Of a DNA stretch of 64,000 nucleotides, positions 1-12,187 are shown piece by piece; within the stretch, counting starts at the first letter, position 1; the number at the start of each line of letters is the position of its first letter. The stretch lies in NCBI GenBank assembly GCA_023653785.1, contig JAMKCH010088115.1, positions 93,955-157,954 of the forward strand, written 5' to 3'. Source of the DNA: Ophioderma brevispina (Eukaryota > Echinodermata > Ophiuroidea > Amphilepidida > Ophiodermatidae). The translations under genes and the position numbers were made by a program. The notes under the pieces were generated by a model that saw only the letters and a program-made list of their open reading frames with translations, made no database searches and was not told where the DNA came from.

Positions 1-450
1 GACTAATTAGAGTTTCATTCCATCTTCCACTTAAGTATAGATCATTATCACTACCATATCACATGGCATCGATGTCAACATCATTGTTGATGTTGCAGTT
101 GTTGAATCTAAGAGCATTGTTAATGAAATGCCGTCTTTTATAACATTAATAGTTTATCACAACCTAATCAAACTACAACCTTGTTTCTGTTTCAAAAATC
201 TTAAGTCTGTTGTCATTATCCACCCATTGTCAATCCAGTCTATCTCTGGCACTGGCAGTCTGACTGAAGTTGAAAAGGTCACTGAAACTTAACCGTAATG
301 GTATAAAGGTTACTTCAGATTTTTGTATGGAATTTCCAGGAGGCTGTGGGTGTACATGACACCTGATCTCGGACTAGGTGAGATACGCCTCAATTCTAGG
401 CTTAGTTCGGTTGTCTATATCACAGACATGCCCATACGTCGCAAAGTGGT
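1..450. other. non-coding sequence, nothing recognised
   Basis: AT-rich sequence with no convincing exon or repeat. A short open frame from 323 runs into the hAT-like element and has no coding character. Confidence 0.6.
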
Positions 451-458
451 GTCGGCCA

Positions 459-1259
459 TAGGGGTCTCGGCGAGTCCCGGGAATTCGGGTCCCGCCCGAA
501 GTCATTTTCGGGTACCCGGTAATAAAAATCCCTACCCGATTCCCGAAATTTTCCTATATACTAAACCCAAAACCTGGTAACCTCGTCTCTCACTCACTAC
601 TAGAATCTGCAGCAAATAGTGTCCACTCAGCGCTAAATCCTTCAAATGATTCCATTGAGTAATTAAATAAATCCTCAAAACAATACGCCAGGCCTTGCAA
701 TGGGTCACTATGATTTCAATTGGTCAACAACACGAGCTAACACGACTCGACATGATTTCTCTGAGACGTGCGCTGTGTGTGGTTTTCACAACTCACATCG
801 TCTGAGCGTAAGGGCGGTTCTCCTAGAGAAACAGGCACATCAATTTTCATGAGCAGAAATAAAATGTTGCGGCCCATGATGACAATAACATACCGACAAC
901 CACACGTTCCGTTAGAAACTGGCCTGTTTTTACTTTCTTAAAGGCCTGAAAGTAGTTTGACTTCACGTTTTATAGTAAAAGCACATGTTTTGTTGCTACC
1001 TATGATGTGTAGAGCCAGTTTAGAGTGTAATTACAAGTGAAGTTGGCATCGACATCGGGCGGGACCCGCCGAATTCCTGGAACTCGCTCAGATCACTACA
1101 TGTGACTTGGCAATGGCAAGTTTAAATAAAACGTAAATTCTTGTTAAAATACTTGATGAAAATTTTTCAAAATTTGAAAGATTCGGGTACACGGGTACTC
1201 GCTCGGAAAAAAAAATCGGGTTACCCGGGAATCAAATTACCCGAAAATGATGACCCTTA
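459..1259. mobile_element. non-autonomous hAT-like DNA transposon (801 bp)
   Basis: The element begins TAGGGGTC and ends GACCCTTA, so its termini are 8 bp imperfect inverted repeats of the hAT type. It is flanked on both sides by the same 8 bp, GTCGGCCA (451-458 and 1260-1267), a perfect target duplication of the length hAT transposases make. Just inside the ends are inverted subterminal motifs: GGGTACCCG-like palindromes and a CGGGCGGGACCCG block at about 490 and again, inverted, at about 1056. There is no transposase frame inside, so it must depend on a partner in trans. The intact target duplication suggests a fairly recent insertion. Confidence 0.85.
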
Positions 1260-1267
1260 GTCGGCCA

Positions 1268-3506
1268 CATTGAGTTATCGGGTGGTAATCTTTACTGAGA
1301 AGAAGAGATGCACAACACCAATTTATGGTGTATGCACACAGCATTGTTGTTAAGGTGCATACAACTACACATTTGCTGTGAGGTATTTCTTGTGACACAC
1401 ATTCAAACATTGTCCTATTTTAAGGCAATAAATTTCGCACATCCAACATAAGTTCTAAAACCCACGCATGATTGAAGAATTTTTGATCGAAAATGAAAGA
1501 TAAACGCTTCAAACCTTATCCGTCATGCTTAACTTGCCATCAATTAATTGGCTATTATGTTCAACTGTCTGTGCGTCTCCAGTTGTGTTGTCTTTAAAAG
1601 CGCTAATAATCATATGGGTTTACAGCCACCAGTCCAATTGCTGGTATACAGTGTCTGTTGTCAAACTGACTCCTGTAAATGAAGACATCAAACTGGGTAT
1701 AGTGTCTGAGATTCGTGAATGAGGGACCATTTATGATGCAGAGTTGGACCTGTTGTTGTTACATGGATGGTTACCTAGATGTTGCTAATAGTGTTCAGTG
1801 ATGGAAAAATGGGCAAGGCCAGGGAGTGAACAATAAAGGGGATTGAGCCAACATAGACCATGGCTAAGTAGTACCGCCATGTACACTGCCAATAGCTGCC
1901 ATGATTGACTGGTTTTAATACAGGTGCACTTAAACGGTTGGACACAAAATAGAACTTAGAAGAGTTTTTAGACTCCACAAATGTGCATGATTCTGTCTAA
2001 CATTGAGACATATCTTACCCGACTGTTGACCCATGCAAGATTGTCGCTTTTATTTTAGAACAGTGTTAAGCACTGGCGACACGTTTTGAACAAAACTAAT
2101 ATACGTTGGGACATGCAGGTGCTATTATCTCTGCAAAAATCGGAAAATTTCCTACGGGAATCTTGCCATATAGGCTACAAAGGTAATGATTTGTATGTTT
2201 TTATAGTACCCTCTATATGCCCCTTATTCTCTCATAGAAAGACAAGTAACACTAGATTTGTGAAGGAAAATCATATTTGCACAAGCTTCGAATTTTTTGG
2301 GGTTTTTAAAACAAAATTTACACGGATGTAGTTAGTGGAATAAATAACAAATCAGTTGCAAAACCTGGGTCGCTGTTGAGATGGTTGATATTTTTTGTTT
2401 TAGTCTGGATTTGTTCATATAATGAAAGGGAGACTTTCAAACCAGCTGTGCTTATACTTTCATTTTAGATATTTTGTCATATCCACAAGCTTTCATTAAG
2501 ATATGTAAAAAAGCTCTTATCTTTATGAAGCATCTAAAAAACATTTATTGTTAGTGACATGTTGTCATTGCTGGTTGTGGGGTTGAAGGTGCTAAAAATG
2601 TTTAAAAACTTTTTTGCGATCTGTGCTGGTACCACTTTTGGGATTAGCACACAAACTCATCAAGTTCAAAGTGCAGCATGCTATGTTAAAATGAAATAAG
2701 ACTATAATGCAACCATTTTACTGGCAGGCACTGGCAAGGCATGCACTTTGAGGTGAAGCTAGCCAAATACTGAATTTCTTGATGCTAAAAAAATGGTGAA
2801 AAGATTCTGAGGTATCTCTTGAAGGATGAGGAATACACCTTCTTTATTAACCACAAATGAGTGGAAATGCAAGCTGATTAATGTTAGATTTACTCCAGGA
2901 GCTGACAGTTACAGGGTTGGTGTTCTGAGACGGTAATAAAGCAGACAGATGACAGTAGATGATGGATGATGATGACAACATAAAAAACCAGTATGTTACA
3001 ATGAGGCAATGGACAATGGGCACAAGATGACAGGCAGAGACCTTTGATTATAAACAACTACTACAATGACGATGGTAACGATGACAATGATATTATCAAA
3101 AGTATTACATATACCTCAACAAACACTCCACAACCTTGGATTAATATTGCGATTGTGAAGGAAACTCTGACTTGCTGCCCGTAAGTTCATGGTCCAGTGA
3201 ACTTTGACGTGTGACCCATGAACTTGTCCATGTGTGTGACATGGAAAAACATAAATGGGTCTAAATAGTAAACTATTATTTTAAACAGGTACTGGTAATT
3301 TTAAAAGTGACCTTCTCTCACGACAAAAACACCCAGGAGCTTTGAAAGCATCCAACAAATTTTTTAAAAACCACAAAATCTTTTTTAAACTGAAGTCATT
3401 GGGAAGGTCTAACTTACAGGCTAGGCTTCAGATGTAGACTACATTTACAGAGATTTTCCCCAGCTTAAACCATTCAACCCTGTAGATTCTCTATAGGCTA
3501 TTAACA
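1268..3506. other. non-coding sequence, nothing recognised
   Basis: AT-rich intron or intergenic DNA. There is a short GATGA/GACAA-rich patch at about 2935-3100. The open frames here are short and show no family resemblance. Confidence 0.6.
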
Positions 3507-3575
3507 CTTTACGTCAGTGGTTTTTGAGATGGCTTCCCGATAGGGAAGCCATCTCCTAAAAATAACTGATGTAAG
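3507..3575. repeat. 69 bp near-perfect hairpin
   Basis: The core is a perfect 13 bp inverted repeat (3526-3538 GAGATGGCTTCCC with 3543-3555) and a 4-base loop GATA. The arms continue outward with a few mismatches to give about 30 bp per side. It could be a tiny foldback element or an RNA hairpin of precursor-microRNA size; the sequence cannot tell these apart. Confidence 0.7.
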
Positions 3576-4716
3576 ACTAGGCATGTTTGCACTCAATTTT
3601 ATGAATTTTTCATGATGGTTCCCAAATATGGTCATATAAAAGCATAATTTTTTTGGAAAACATTTAAATTAAACATTAAATTACTTCAGTCATTTGCAGC
3701 TTGGTCCAAAGGGCTAAAGAGAGCCCTTTTAAGGACCTATTAAGGATTTATGCATAAAATTTATCAAAAGCAAATTATTCATAAGAACATTTGGCAGCTT
3801 TTTGTTCTTGATTACGTGTGTTGATTAACCATACAAAATATATAAAGCATGTCAGAATAGACTAAGTCACATAATGGTCTTTCGGGAGAAATATGTGCAT
3901 GCATAATAACATTTATCATAATGCACTGGGGAACAATAGACCGTTTCTTGAAAGTAAACCTGATTTTTCAGAAAAATGGGTCACTGTCGGAGAAAAAAAT
4001 GGTCCCATCGCTTGAAAACTTTTGGGTACCGCTGCTCATGTGTAGGAATTGAAAACATCCCATTTTTTTCATATTTTAGTGTAAAAAAAATCATCCTTTT
4101 ATATGCAAAATTGTGGATTTTTTTTTGGGTCTAAGCAGATCCCCCCTTTTTTGCAAAATTATGAATCTTTTAATTGACCACACTTTTCATTTAAACAAAT
4201 GCAATATGGTAAATACAGTCTGTAAATATAAACAGAGTATTATATAAAATTAGTAAAAAAAATAGGTGGACATGCATATAAAATGTTGCATTATTGCCTT
4301 TCTAATTTTGGTTATTTGTTTATGAAGAATCCATGGCAAAAGTCGTGCAACCTCAGAAAAACTAAATTGGTGAAATTGGCTGTGGAAAACAACCTGTAAT
4401 CACAATTCTACGCATGAGCATTGGTGCCCAAGAGTTTGGCAAGTGTTGGGACCAGGAAAAAAATCAAAAGAGATGCAGGTTGGGAATATGGAGCATAATT
4501 CCAAAATGAGTCCTTTTGGGGTAGTTTATACCAAAGACAATAGTTAAATTTGGTAAACTTACTAATATTTACATAATCTGTATGAATTTTTGTTTCTATA
4601 GCATAAAATGTACTGAAAATGCCTTCTTTTTGGCCATATCCAACAAAATTGACTTTAAATTTTCAGTTCCATTCCCTAATAAGGCTCCTATAGGACTTTT
4701 TACCAACTGCATAATA
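3576..4716. other. non-coding sequence, nothing recognised
   Basis: AT-rich sequence with homopolymer runs; no exon or repeat boundaries seen. Confidence 0.55.
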
Positions 4717-4960
4717 ATAATAATATAATAACGATGCTTATATAGCGCAATTCCAGGAAGTGATCATTGCGCTTCACAAAGAACATATAAATATAATGAC
4801 AAGGATACATGAAAACAACAACCAGAAAATACAACAAAATTTAGTACAGATTTTTAAACCTTGTTTGAAAGACTGAGCTGTGGGGCTGACCTGATGGTAA
4901 GTGGTAATTGATTCCAGAGAGTTGGGCCATAGACACTGAAAGATCCATCACCCATCCTGC
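4717..4960. repeat. dispersed repeat with AAT-microsatellite end
   Basis: An (AAT)n-like tract at 4717-4730 leads into a block reading GCTTATATAGCGCAATTCC, then GCGCTTCACAAAG, an A-rich middle, and a closing part with TTGGGCCATAGACACTGAAAG. This arrangement resembles dispersed repeats I associate with marine invertebrate genomes, where such blocks often adjoin AAT microsatellites. It may be a SINE-like or decayed mobile element. The right boundary is uncertain. Confidence 0.5.
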
Positions 4961-5518
4961 ATCCCTTTATATCCTTTTATATTCCAAAAATTTAGTGCTG
5001 CATTATGCTGGAATCAGCAGCAGTAATTTTATGCATATTTCATGGATTCACAATTTTGTGAATCTGGAGAGATATCTGCCATTTTTGTGGCATGAAATCT
5101 TAATAAATTTATACATTTCCTTAAAGTCTTGTAGGATAAAAATATTGACATGCATAAATTGTTTGTTAATCTTGTTCACTAGTAAAATCCACACACACAC
5201 TTCTTGCATATAAAATTCCTTGCCATTACAGTATTATCTTATATGGACAATTTCAAAAAGATGCATCAATTTGTTTGCCAATCTTACATTTTGGTGAATA
5301 TACAGTACCAAGTATTTACAAAATTAATTAAAAACAAAAATGCACTTGATTTTTTTTTTCTCCATTGACAATAATTTCACATTCTCCTTTCCAGGAAAAC
5401 TGTCAGTTTTTAGGACATTTAAGACCAAAACAACAGAAACAGGCTAGACGGTGTGCACTTTAAAAAAAAGTGTAATCGGTGAATTTGACAAAATTAAATA
5501 AGACCCAACCTGAACCAC
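4961..5518. other. non-coding sequence, nothing recognised
   Basis: AT-rich; a short plus-strand frame spans the repeat edge and has no recognisable product. Confidence 0.55.
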
Positions 5519-5816
5519 TCGAGAGGATTTTCAGTCAATACCACAATGCATTATGATTTTGAAGATGCCCCTTGAGACCATGTAACCACATACAGAGCCT
5601 AACACCCAACTCCAAAAAACCCAGACTTTTTTATGCCAATTTTAGTGCAGCAAAATCTGCTGTAATTTAAAATTAGTGCCTAAGGAATATTTGACAAGAT
5701 TTTGTGTTTCTTAGAATTTAGAAGCACTTTTTAGCCCTATAGGTGCTGCCATGAATATAGTAAAGTATTGGTACTTTGCAATGCATTATGGGATTGGTTT
5801 AAAACACTGACTCAGG
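5519..5816. mobile_element. MITE, CCCATAATGCA family, copy 1
   Basis: The inverted ends are GAGAGGATTTTCAGTCAATACC at the left and, read on the other strand, AGTGTTTTAAACCAATCCC at the right, each running into CACAATGCATTA or CATAATGCATTG. The interior is alignable in the same orientation with the element at 43801-44080, for example the CTTAGAA...GCACTTT stretch near the right end. There is no coding capacity. Exact outer limits are uncertain by about 5 bp. Confidence 0.65.
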
Positions 5817-6589
5817 CCAATGCAGACAATGAAATACAGGCAAAAATAAGATGATATAAATATAATCTTTCTTTTATAGTTCCATAACTTCACAATAAAG
5901 AAAGCTAAAGACTTGCAAATTTCATCATTTGAATCATTAGGATCAGATCAATCTAATATTGATAGTAACTCAATTTTAACGAGTCCTCAACATTCCGTGG
6001 GTAAATCAGATTGGGTCATAAATAACATCTTACTCAAAAAAATGCTCAGAAATGAGAAGAGAGAGAGAAAAAAAGAAAAAGAACAAATATTATAGATATA
6101 TAGATGTCTATTTCTATGAAGCTTTCTGTAATTGGTGGGCGGTATTGTCGGTCAATGCTAACAACCAAGGTTGTTTCAATATTGTTATACTTTTTCAAAT
6201 ATTTGACAAGTTTCAAGATTCCTTTTCAAAAGATGTGCTTATAACTTATGAAGCACCATCCAAACCTGCTTCACTCATCTAAGTTGATGGCAAACCAGCA
6301 CTAACTACACCAATGACATATATTTCAAGATGGCAAGGACAAGAAATCGTAATGGCATGCAATACAAATGGTTACCGGCTTGTCAAAACTTCCGCAAAAA
6401 CTGAATGACAACAATTTATGGTAAACAAGGCGATGGATGCACTCTAAAAGCATGGCAAAGACGGCTGACATTTAAACAGAAAGGGAGAAAAAATGGAACA
6501 GAGTATTTCAGGAAAGAAAAATAAATCCACTACTTCTTGGGTGCATTGTTTTAAAAATGACAATGTTTGCTTGGGATTTCTCCAACTTC
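5817..6589. other. non-coding sequence, nothing recognised
   Basis: AT-rich; a GA-rich patch at 6050-6085. No exon seen. Confidence 0.55.
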
Positions 6590-8640
6590 CCCCATAGTGT
6601 ATTGATCGCGAAAAGCCTCTAGAGAGCGGGGAGTTTGTGTTCTCAAGATGGCGTTGTGTTTGTCTATGACCCCCCTGGCAGCCCTAGAGCAAGCAGCCCG
6701 TATTTTCACTCGAGGGCCTCTCGGCTCGCTTGGAGCAGCCCCAATAGGCATTCGTTGCACCACAAATATTGACAGAAATGAAAAGTACAGCATAACGGAG
6801 GGAGAGCCGTGGAGAAGTCTCGCCCATTGAAACAACAAAGTTCCTCTCTCCAAATGCGATTATTTCGATCGGCATCGGAATAGCCTCATTTTAGGGCACT
6901 AAACTATCCAATATCATCTACTTGTTAATCAACACATTAGCGCAGCGACAAGGAACTAATACTTCTAACGATGAGGTTTAAAAGTGCAGTCCACTTCAAA
7001 AAATCTAAACACAGGAATTTGACAAATCTACTTTTAAGATGATCAGGCATGTTTGTGCTTGCTTTTATTGCACCTGCAATACAACTTTGTGAATGTGATT
7101 ATAGAGAGTAGCTCCCAATTTTTCAAATGGACACTGAAAATGACAGGAATGTTAAAAATTGTTATCAATTTGGCAGCAAATGGCTCCCCTGTAAATTATG
7201 CACATTACCAATATCCCCGAGCCACAGATGGTGGATGCTCAGTACATAACGACCGTTTATTTCCGCCGAGAATTAGGCCTCGCGAGGCCCAGCCATCTTG
7301 CAGTAAAATCAGAAAATTGCAAAGACGTGTGCAATGATTAAATGTCACCAAAGCCAGTCCATAATTTCCACAAATCTTTTTCCACATAAAAAAAAAAGAG
7401 AAAAGAGAAAGAGCTCTTGGAACTCTTTAGGAATCATATTACATTCATTGCAGAGATGCTAGACAAAATATGATGCAAAATTTTTTGTAAAGGACTCAGA
7501 AATTTTTCCAATTTTTCGACCATTTCCCCCCTTGTTAAGCGTAACTGGCTTTTACCTAAGCTGATGGGCTTTGGCCAACAAGCGGCATTGTTAGAACACG
7601 GCTCAGGTCAATGAACCTAACTAGTCAATCTTTTATATTACCAGCGTGCCGCATCACGGCCAAACACCATGCACGCTGCGCTCATTCACGCTAATTTCCG
7701 ATTATGATCTTTGTCGATATCTGCAAAGATGGTAAAAGGTGTGTTACCCAAAATGCTGTACCTACAACAAAAAGGCAATCAATGTATGGTCTTTCATATG
7801 GTAATAGTTACGTGCAAAAAAAAAAATCATTGATGAGTTTAATGGAGTGTCACTAAAATGGGGAAGTAAAACAGCACTTTACCAGGTTGGTATGCCTGAG
7901 GGTACCCTCCAAGAAAGGGGTATCACTTAAAAGGATGTTTAGTGTATGAAATTTATTTTCAATTAATATTTACTTTTCCCCCTTTATTTACATCTTAAAA
8001 TACATACAGTGCTCATGATTTCACTTTTGATTGTTTTTGCACTTACAGCAAATCGCAAATTCATAAATTAGTCCTTATCTAACCAGATGAAATCAACAAA
8101 TTCTCAAATGCGTCGAGACAATTAAGCACTAGCTTTGCCATTTCCAAACACTGCATTTATGGACAGAAAAAAAGGGAAAAATGAATAAATTGCAAACATT
8201 GACACTATGCTAGGCTCCAAGGGAATTTTCACGGGTCCCATCTCGGCAACTATCACAAATGTGTTTTCCTGCGCAAACATCAGAAACTTCCCCCGGTTAT
8301 GATTGGCTCGGGCCTCGTGGGAGCCCAGTGTGCACGGACCTTATTGATACCGACAAAAACCTGTCACGATCAATCCGTACATGCGGCGTGTAATCACGTC
8401 TGAATCAGTGCTTCACTCATGGCGAATTCTCTCCCCGTCATATTTCATATTTTTGCTTCTCTCACGTAGCTACAATTTAAATCTTGGAGCATTAACTCAT
8501 GATAACACAGTAATCATTTTAATTACGGCCCAGAAAAATCCGCACTTTCCCTCAAATCTTAGTCACAGTCTGAGCCAAAAAGCTAGTACTCTAGGCAGAA
8601 CGAAGACGATAATTTATTTTTGACTCTCTTACTCAAATGC
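6590..8640. promoter_or_regulatory. CpG-richer non-coding block, possible regulatory DNA
   Basis: Patches at 6600-6850, 7210-7340, 7560-7700 and 8220-8420 are clearly richer in G, C and CpG than their surroundings. They contain a perfect 14 bp palindrome (GGCCTCGCGAGGCC, 7276-7289). Open frames occur on both strands but have no family resemblance and no paired splice sites I trust. Lying downstream of recognised Eya exons, the block would be intronic. Enhancer or conserved non-coding DNA is an inference from composition only. Confidence 0.3.
7883..7906 (-). CDS. possible Eya microexon (GYPQAYQPG)
   Basis: On the minus strand a 24 bp segment sits between a pyrimidine-rich AG (CCCCTTTCTTGGAG) and a GTAAAG donor. 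Read in the phase left by the exon at 11461-11553 it gives Gly-Tyr-Pro-Gln-Ala-Tyr-Gln-Pro and closes in phase 1. A Tyr/Pro/Gln-rich peptide is what follows in Eya proteins, for instance the YPQPGQPY stretch of EYA1. Eight residues can easily arise by chance, and microexons of this size are uncommon. Treat it as a lead only. Confidence 0.22.
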
Positions 8641-9555
8641 ATCATCATGACTACAGTTATGAATGCTGATAACGGTTTGGGGAAATGCGCTCATAATGAA
8701 AAATATTCCAGAGAGGGCTAGATTGAAAGTGACAGAGAAGATATGGGTTTTAACCCTATGCAAGCTGAAAAGCCAGTACCAGCTCCAATTAGTTTCAAAC
8801 ATCTTATCTGTTTTTTAATTAGGATTCATCAGAGATGGCAGCTTCCCCACCCCCACTTCTTAATTAAGAGAGCAGTTAAGTACGAGCACTAATTAGCCAA
8901 CTTCAATTCAGAAGAAACATTGCTAAGTTTACTTGTGAAAGCAACAACCTTTTAATCGCACAATTAGGTAGTATTTTTTCCATCAGTTTTTGCTCTCTCT
9001 CTATCTCCCTCAACTGGTCGAGCAAGAAAAGAACACAGTGTTGATGCACCTGCAGCGAAGGAAACCATTGAACTTCTAGGAGGGAAAAATTGTACACAGC
9101 TCTCTGTAAGGCCGTTTTTGCAAGGAAATTTTCCTCGTCATTTCTTTCCATTTCTTTTGCCTTCTTGCAGGGTTTTAACTGTGGGGCATTATGTAAATTT
9201 CCGAGATATTGCCGAGTGCTTTTTGATGGAGTTGCTGAATTGCTGCATGTTTAACTTGCTGTTGCTACACATTGACTTGAACTTTTAACAAATTCAATAT
9301 TCTAGGGTGTACAGTGACATAAATTTAAGCTTGCTCTGACGGTATTCTGCTGATGTTGCACCAAATTCTGCAAGTGAGTCAAGCTCATCCTAGCCATCAA
9401 AATCACTTTCTCTCCCCTTCCCAATAATCTTATATAAATAAGTAATATTGTTCCATTTCCTTGGCAAAAACCAGTCATAAAACTGTAGCCACAGTCCAGG
9501 ATCTTGATATCAGATGTATTGATATTATGCGTAAAATTGGACAAAACAGATGTGC
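8641..9555. other. non-coding sequence with homeodomain-type AT motifs
   Basis: A stretch at about 8785-8905 holds several CAATTAG, TTAATTA and CTAATTAG motifs and an ATCTTATCT (GATA-type) site. These motifs are short and common in AT-rich DNA. No gene seen. Confidence 0.35.
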
Positions 9556-9903
9556 TGTTGTTCCTAATAAACGCCCCATCTCTAATAAACGCCCCCTACA
9601 GGTTTTGGACAAAACAATTCAAGAAAATGAGTTAAGCTTACCTAAATCACATGATTTAATGGCCGGGACTGCCGTAATCCGTATCATAATCACTGTGTTA
9701 AACAGTTGTAATAGTTTAATTAGTATGGAACTTTGACCACGGGAGGTGCGAAAACAGCGTCCCCTGCTCGGTCGTTTGTATTATTGGTAATAAGCGTGTG
9801 TAAGGTGATTTTTGCGGGATTTTTTACTTTCCATTTTTGACTGCAATAAACGCCCTCCCTTTTGAAAAATGCACCGTCCCCGGGGCGTTCATTAGGAACA
9901 ATA
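9556..9903. mobile_element. MITE with GTTCCTAATAAACGCCCC ends (348 bp)
   Basis: The left end reads GTTGTTCCTAATAAACGCCCC and the right end is its inverted match, with GTTCCTAATGAACGCCCC on the other strand. Each end carries a second AATAAACGCCC motif just inside (9584-9595 at the left; about 9844-9855 at the right). No transposase is encoded. A lone copy of the same terminus (GTTCCAATAAACGCC) lies at about 31627-31641. Confidence 0.7.
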
Positions 9904-11313
9904 CGGTAGGTAATTTTTTTTAACTTCCAGCACAGCAAACTGGGCCTCTAAGGGCTAGTTGCCATTGCAATGGGTTGAAACAGTTCTTGACAAGAACTGA
10001 CTGACTGATAATTTGATCAGCATTTTAGAAAGGAAATGATTTTAGAAAAGGGTTGATTTTAGAAAGGATTTTTTTTTAAATGATGGCAAAATTTTGATCA
10101 CTTTCACAGTTTTGAAGAAAACCATAAAACCCTGTTATTCCACCATTCTTGGTTTTGCATGTGACTTTGAATTTTCAAAACAGAAAATATTAATTTGTTG
10201 ATTTGTATTTAATTATCATTATTTATTAATCAATTATCTAGAAATGGTTCCTTAACTGTAATTTTTAAAGTTTTATTGCTGCTAATGTTGATCTTTGAGT
10301 AAAAGTTTTTCATGGTGTTGACCCATCATGGTATCCCATCCCATCTGCTAGATATGACCCAAATCTGTTCCTTTATAGTTTATTCATTTTCTTTCCAGAT
10401 GTGAAGACCAGTTCCCTCTTAATCTTACAGCTATAGAAATTGAGGGATTATGTTAATACTGACTGCAAGTGAAAAAATGTTCCAATCTGCATGGGAACAG
10501 TGAATGAAAAATCTGCCCTTGTAATGTTAAAAATATGTTAAAGTATGGATTTGAAGAAAACATAAAATATAAATGAGTAATGAACAATTGGTCATTAAAA
10601 TGCATAAAATGAGCAAACAATGCAAAATGGTAATTTTGCAAGGTGAGGTTATAAGCAGCAACATCTAAAGCATGAATGGTGAGAAGGGAGGAACACTACA
10701 ACTTGGGCTGGGTTTACAAGATAGGATATAGGTGTATAATCTACATTATCGCTTTGCTAGGGTGTGAGGTACAGGAGAGAAGAGTTATTTTATAACACAC
10801 TGAAGGATAGAGAAGAAATGACTAGTATTATCAAGAGGGGAACAGAGTCAGTTAAAGTGCTGAATTTGCTCTTCAGTACAATTGTGTTTTTTTACTACCA
10901 TACAATGCAGACACACCATAAAAACACACGATGAGTGATGCATGCTAAGAACTTCTTGGTAAATGGCAGAGGGTTACTATTAAAGAGGAGTTTTGGCAAA
11001 TGTTCTCTCTTTTTTTCCAAACTAAGAAGACCAAAGTAACAAAAAATGGTCCCATGCAGTTTGTGTAAAAGTTGAAATGAAAAATACCATGGAGCAATTA
11101 TCATTCATTTAAGAACAAGAATGTAATGAGAGAATATGACAAGCAACAATATTGCAGTCAATGTAAAAGGACTTATGAAATGGACATAGTTATTTCTCAC
11201 ACCCTCTCTCCAAACCACAGCTGCCTCACACATTTAAGAATCATATCTTAACTATTTTCCACATAGATAACATTATTAGGCATTTTTGGAAGTTAATACT
11301 ATTGAAGTATTGA
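9904..11313. other. non-coding sequence, nothing recognised
   Basis: AT-rich intron-like DNA with no supported exon or repeat. Confidence 0.55.
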
Positions 11314-11411
11314 ATACACATACATTCAAACACACCCATGCACACTCACATCCATACACACACAGAAATACTCACACACACACTCACATACATGTATATA
11401 CATACAAACAC
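11314..11411. repeat. CA-rich microsatellite tract
   Basis: Imperfect CA/ACAC-rich sequence immediately downstream of the Eya exon at 11461-11553 (minus strand). Open frames through it are composition artefacts. Confidence 0.85.
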
Positions 11412-11460
11412 AGATGCATGATGGGATTTTTGAGTACGCCCTCTACAGTCAGCCGCTCAC

Positions 11461-11553
11461 CTGTATAGGCAGTGTCAAGCGCAGTGCTTGCGGGCTGATG
11501 GTAGGGCCCATCAGACGTAGGCGTGTCTCTGTTACTGAGTGGCTCGGACTTGA
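11461..11553 (-). CDS. eya: Eya coding exon (KSEPL...ALDTAYTG segment)
   Basis: A 93 bp exon on the minus strand. The acceptor tract ends TTTTATGTATAG and the donor is ACAG|GTGAGC. It encodes (I)KSEPLSNRDTPTSDG, then a short insert with HQPAST, then ALDTAYTG. Vertebrate EYA1/EYA4 have VKTEPLNSSET...DG.ALDTFTGS in the same place as I recall. The K-x-E-P-L core and the closing A-L-D-T-x-x-T-G are conserved. The exon closes in phase 1. The next exons, coding the Tyr/Pro/Gln-rich part and the phosphatase domain, were not firmly found at lower coordinates. A CA-rich tract starts about 50 bp beyond the donor. Confidence 0.83.
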
Positions 11554-12187
11554 CTATACATAAAAGGAAAAGAAGAGAAGGAAGGGGAGAAAACGGCAAC
11601 ATAAAAAGGAAAAGAGGGTGGAGAAAGCATTTTAGTGACCAACTGACATTAGAAGACATTTGATATGAAATTAATTGAAGCAGTTAAAAAGGCTTAGAAA
11701 GAATTTTATTATAAAGTAGCATTAGAAGAGTTTGCTTCTTACAATACTGTTACATTTAAATTTAGTTTATTTACTTTTTTCAGCAAAGTAATCGCAGCCA
11801 ATCTTGCAATTTTCTAAGAATTTGGTGATGTGTCTTCAATGGATTTGAATTGCCTTCATGAGTTAGCACTTTTTACTCGGTCATCATTTGAATTGATATT
11901 GAGATCGGTTTTCCCTTCCTTTTCTCTCCAATTTTGGGGTGACATCTACCAAACAGACTTACAAAACTGTAGTGCCAGAAAACATCGAAATCTAACAACA
12001 ATCTAATACAAAGCAATTCACAAAGATACGACTGGCTCATGACAAGTTTCTGATAGAGACTATAACTACTACCGATTCAGCAGAAGAAACTCTCTCTACA
12101 AGAATGGTGCAAATAAAGTAGGCTGCTGGTGTACACAGAGTGATAGATATTTAAAGCAAAAAAGCCTAATCTATAACACTACCAGTG
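11554..12187. other. Eya intron sequence
   Basis: Intronic by position between exons at 11461-11553 and 13449-13544. No other feature seen. Confidence 0.6.

Noticed and set aside
9720..9938. 72-codon minus frame
   Set aside because: Lies mostly inside the MITE at 9556-9903.
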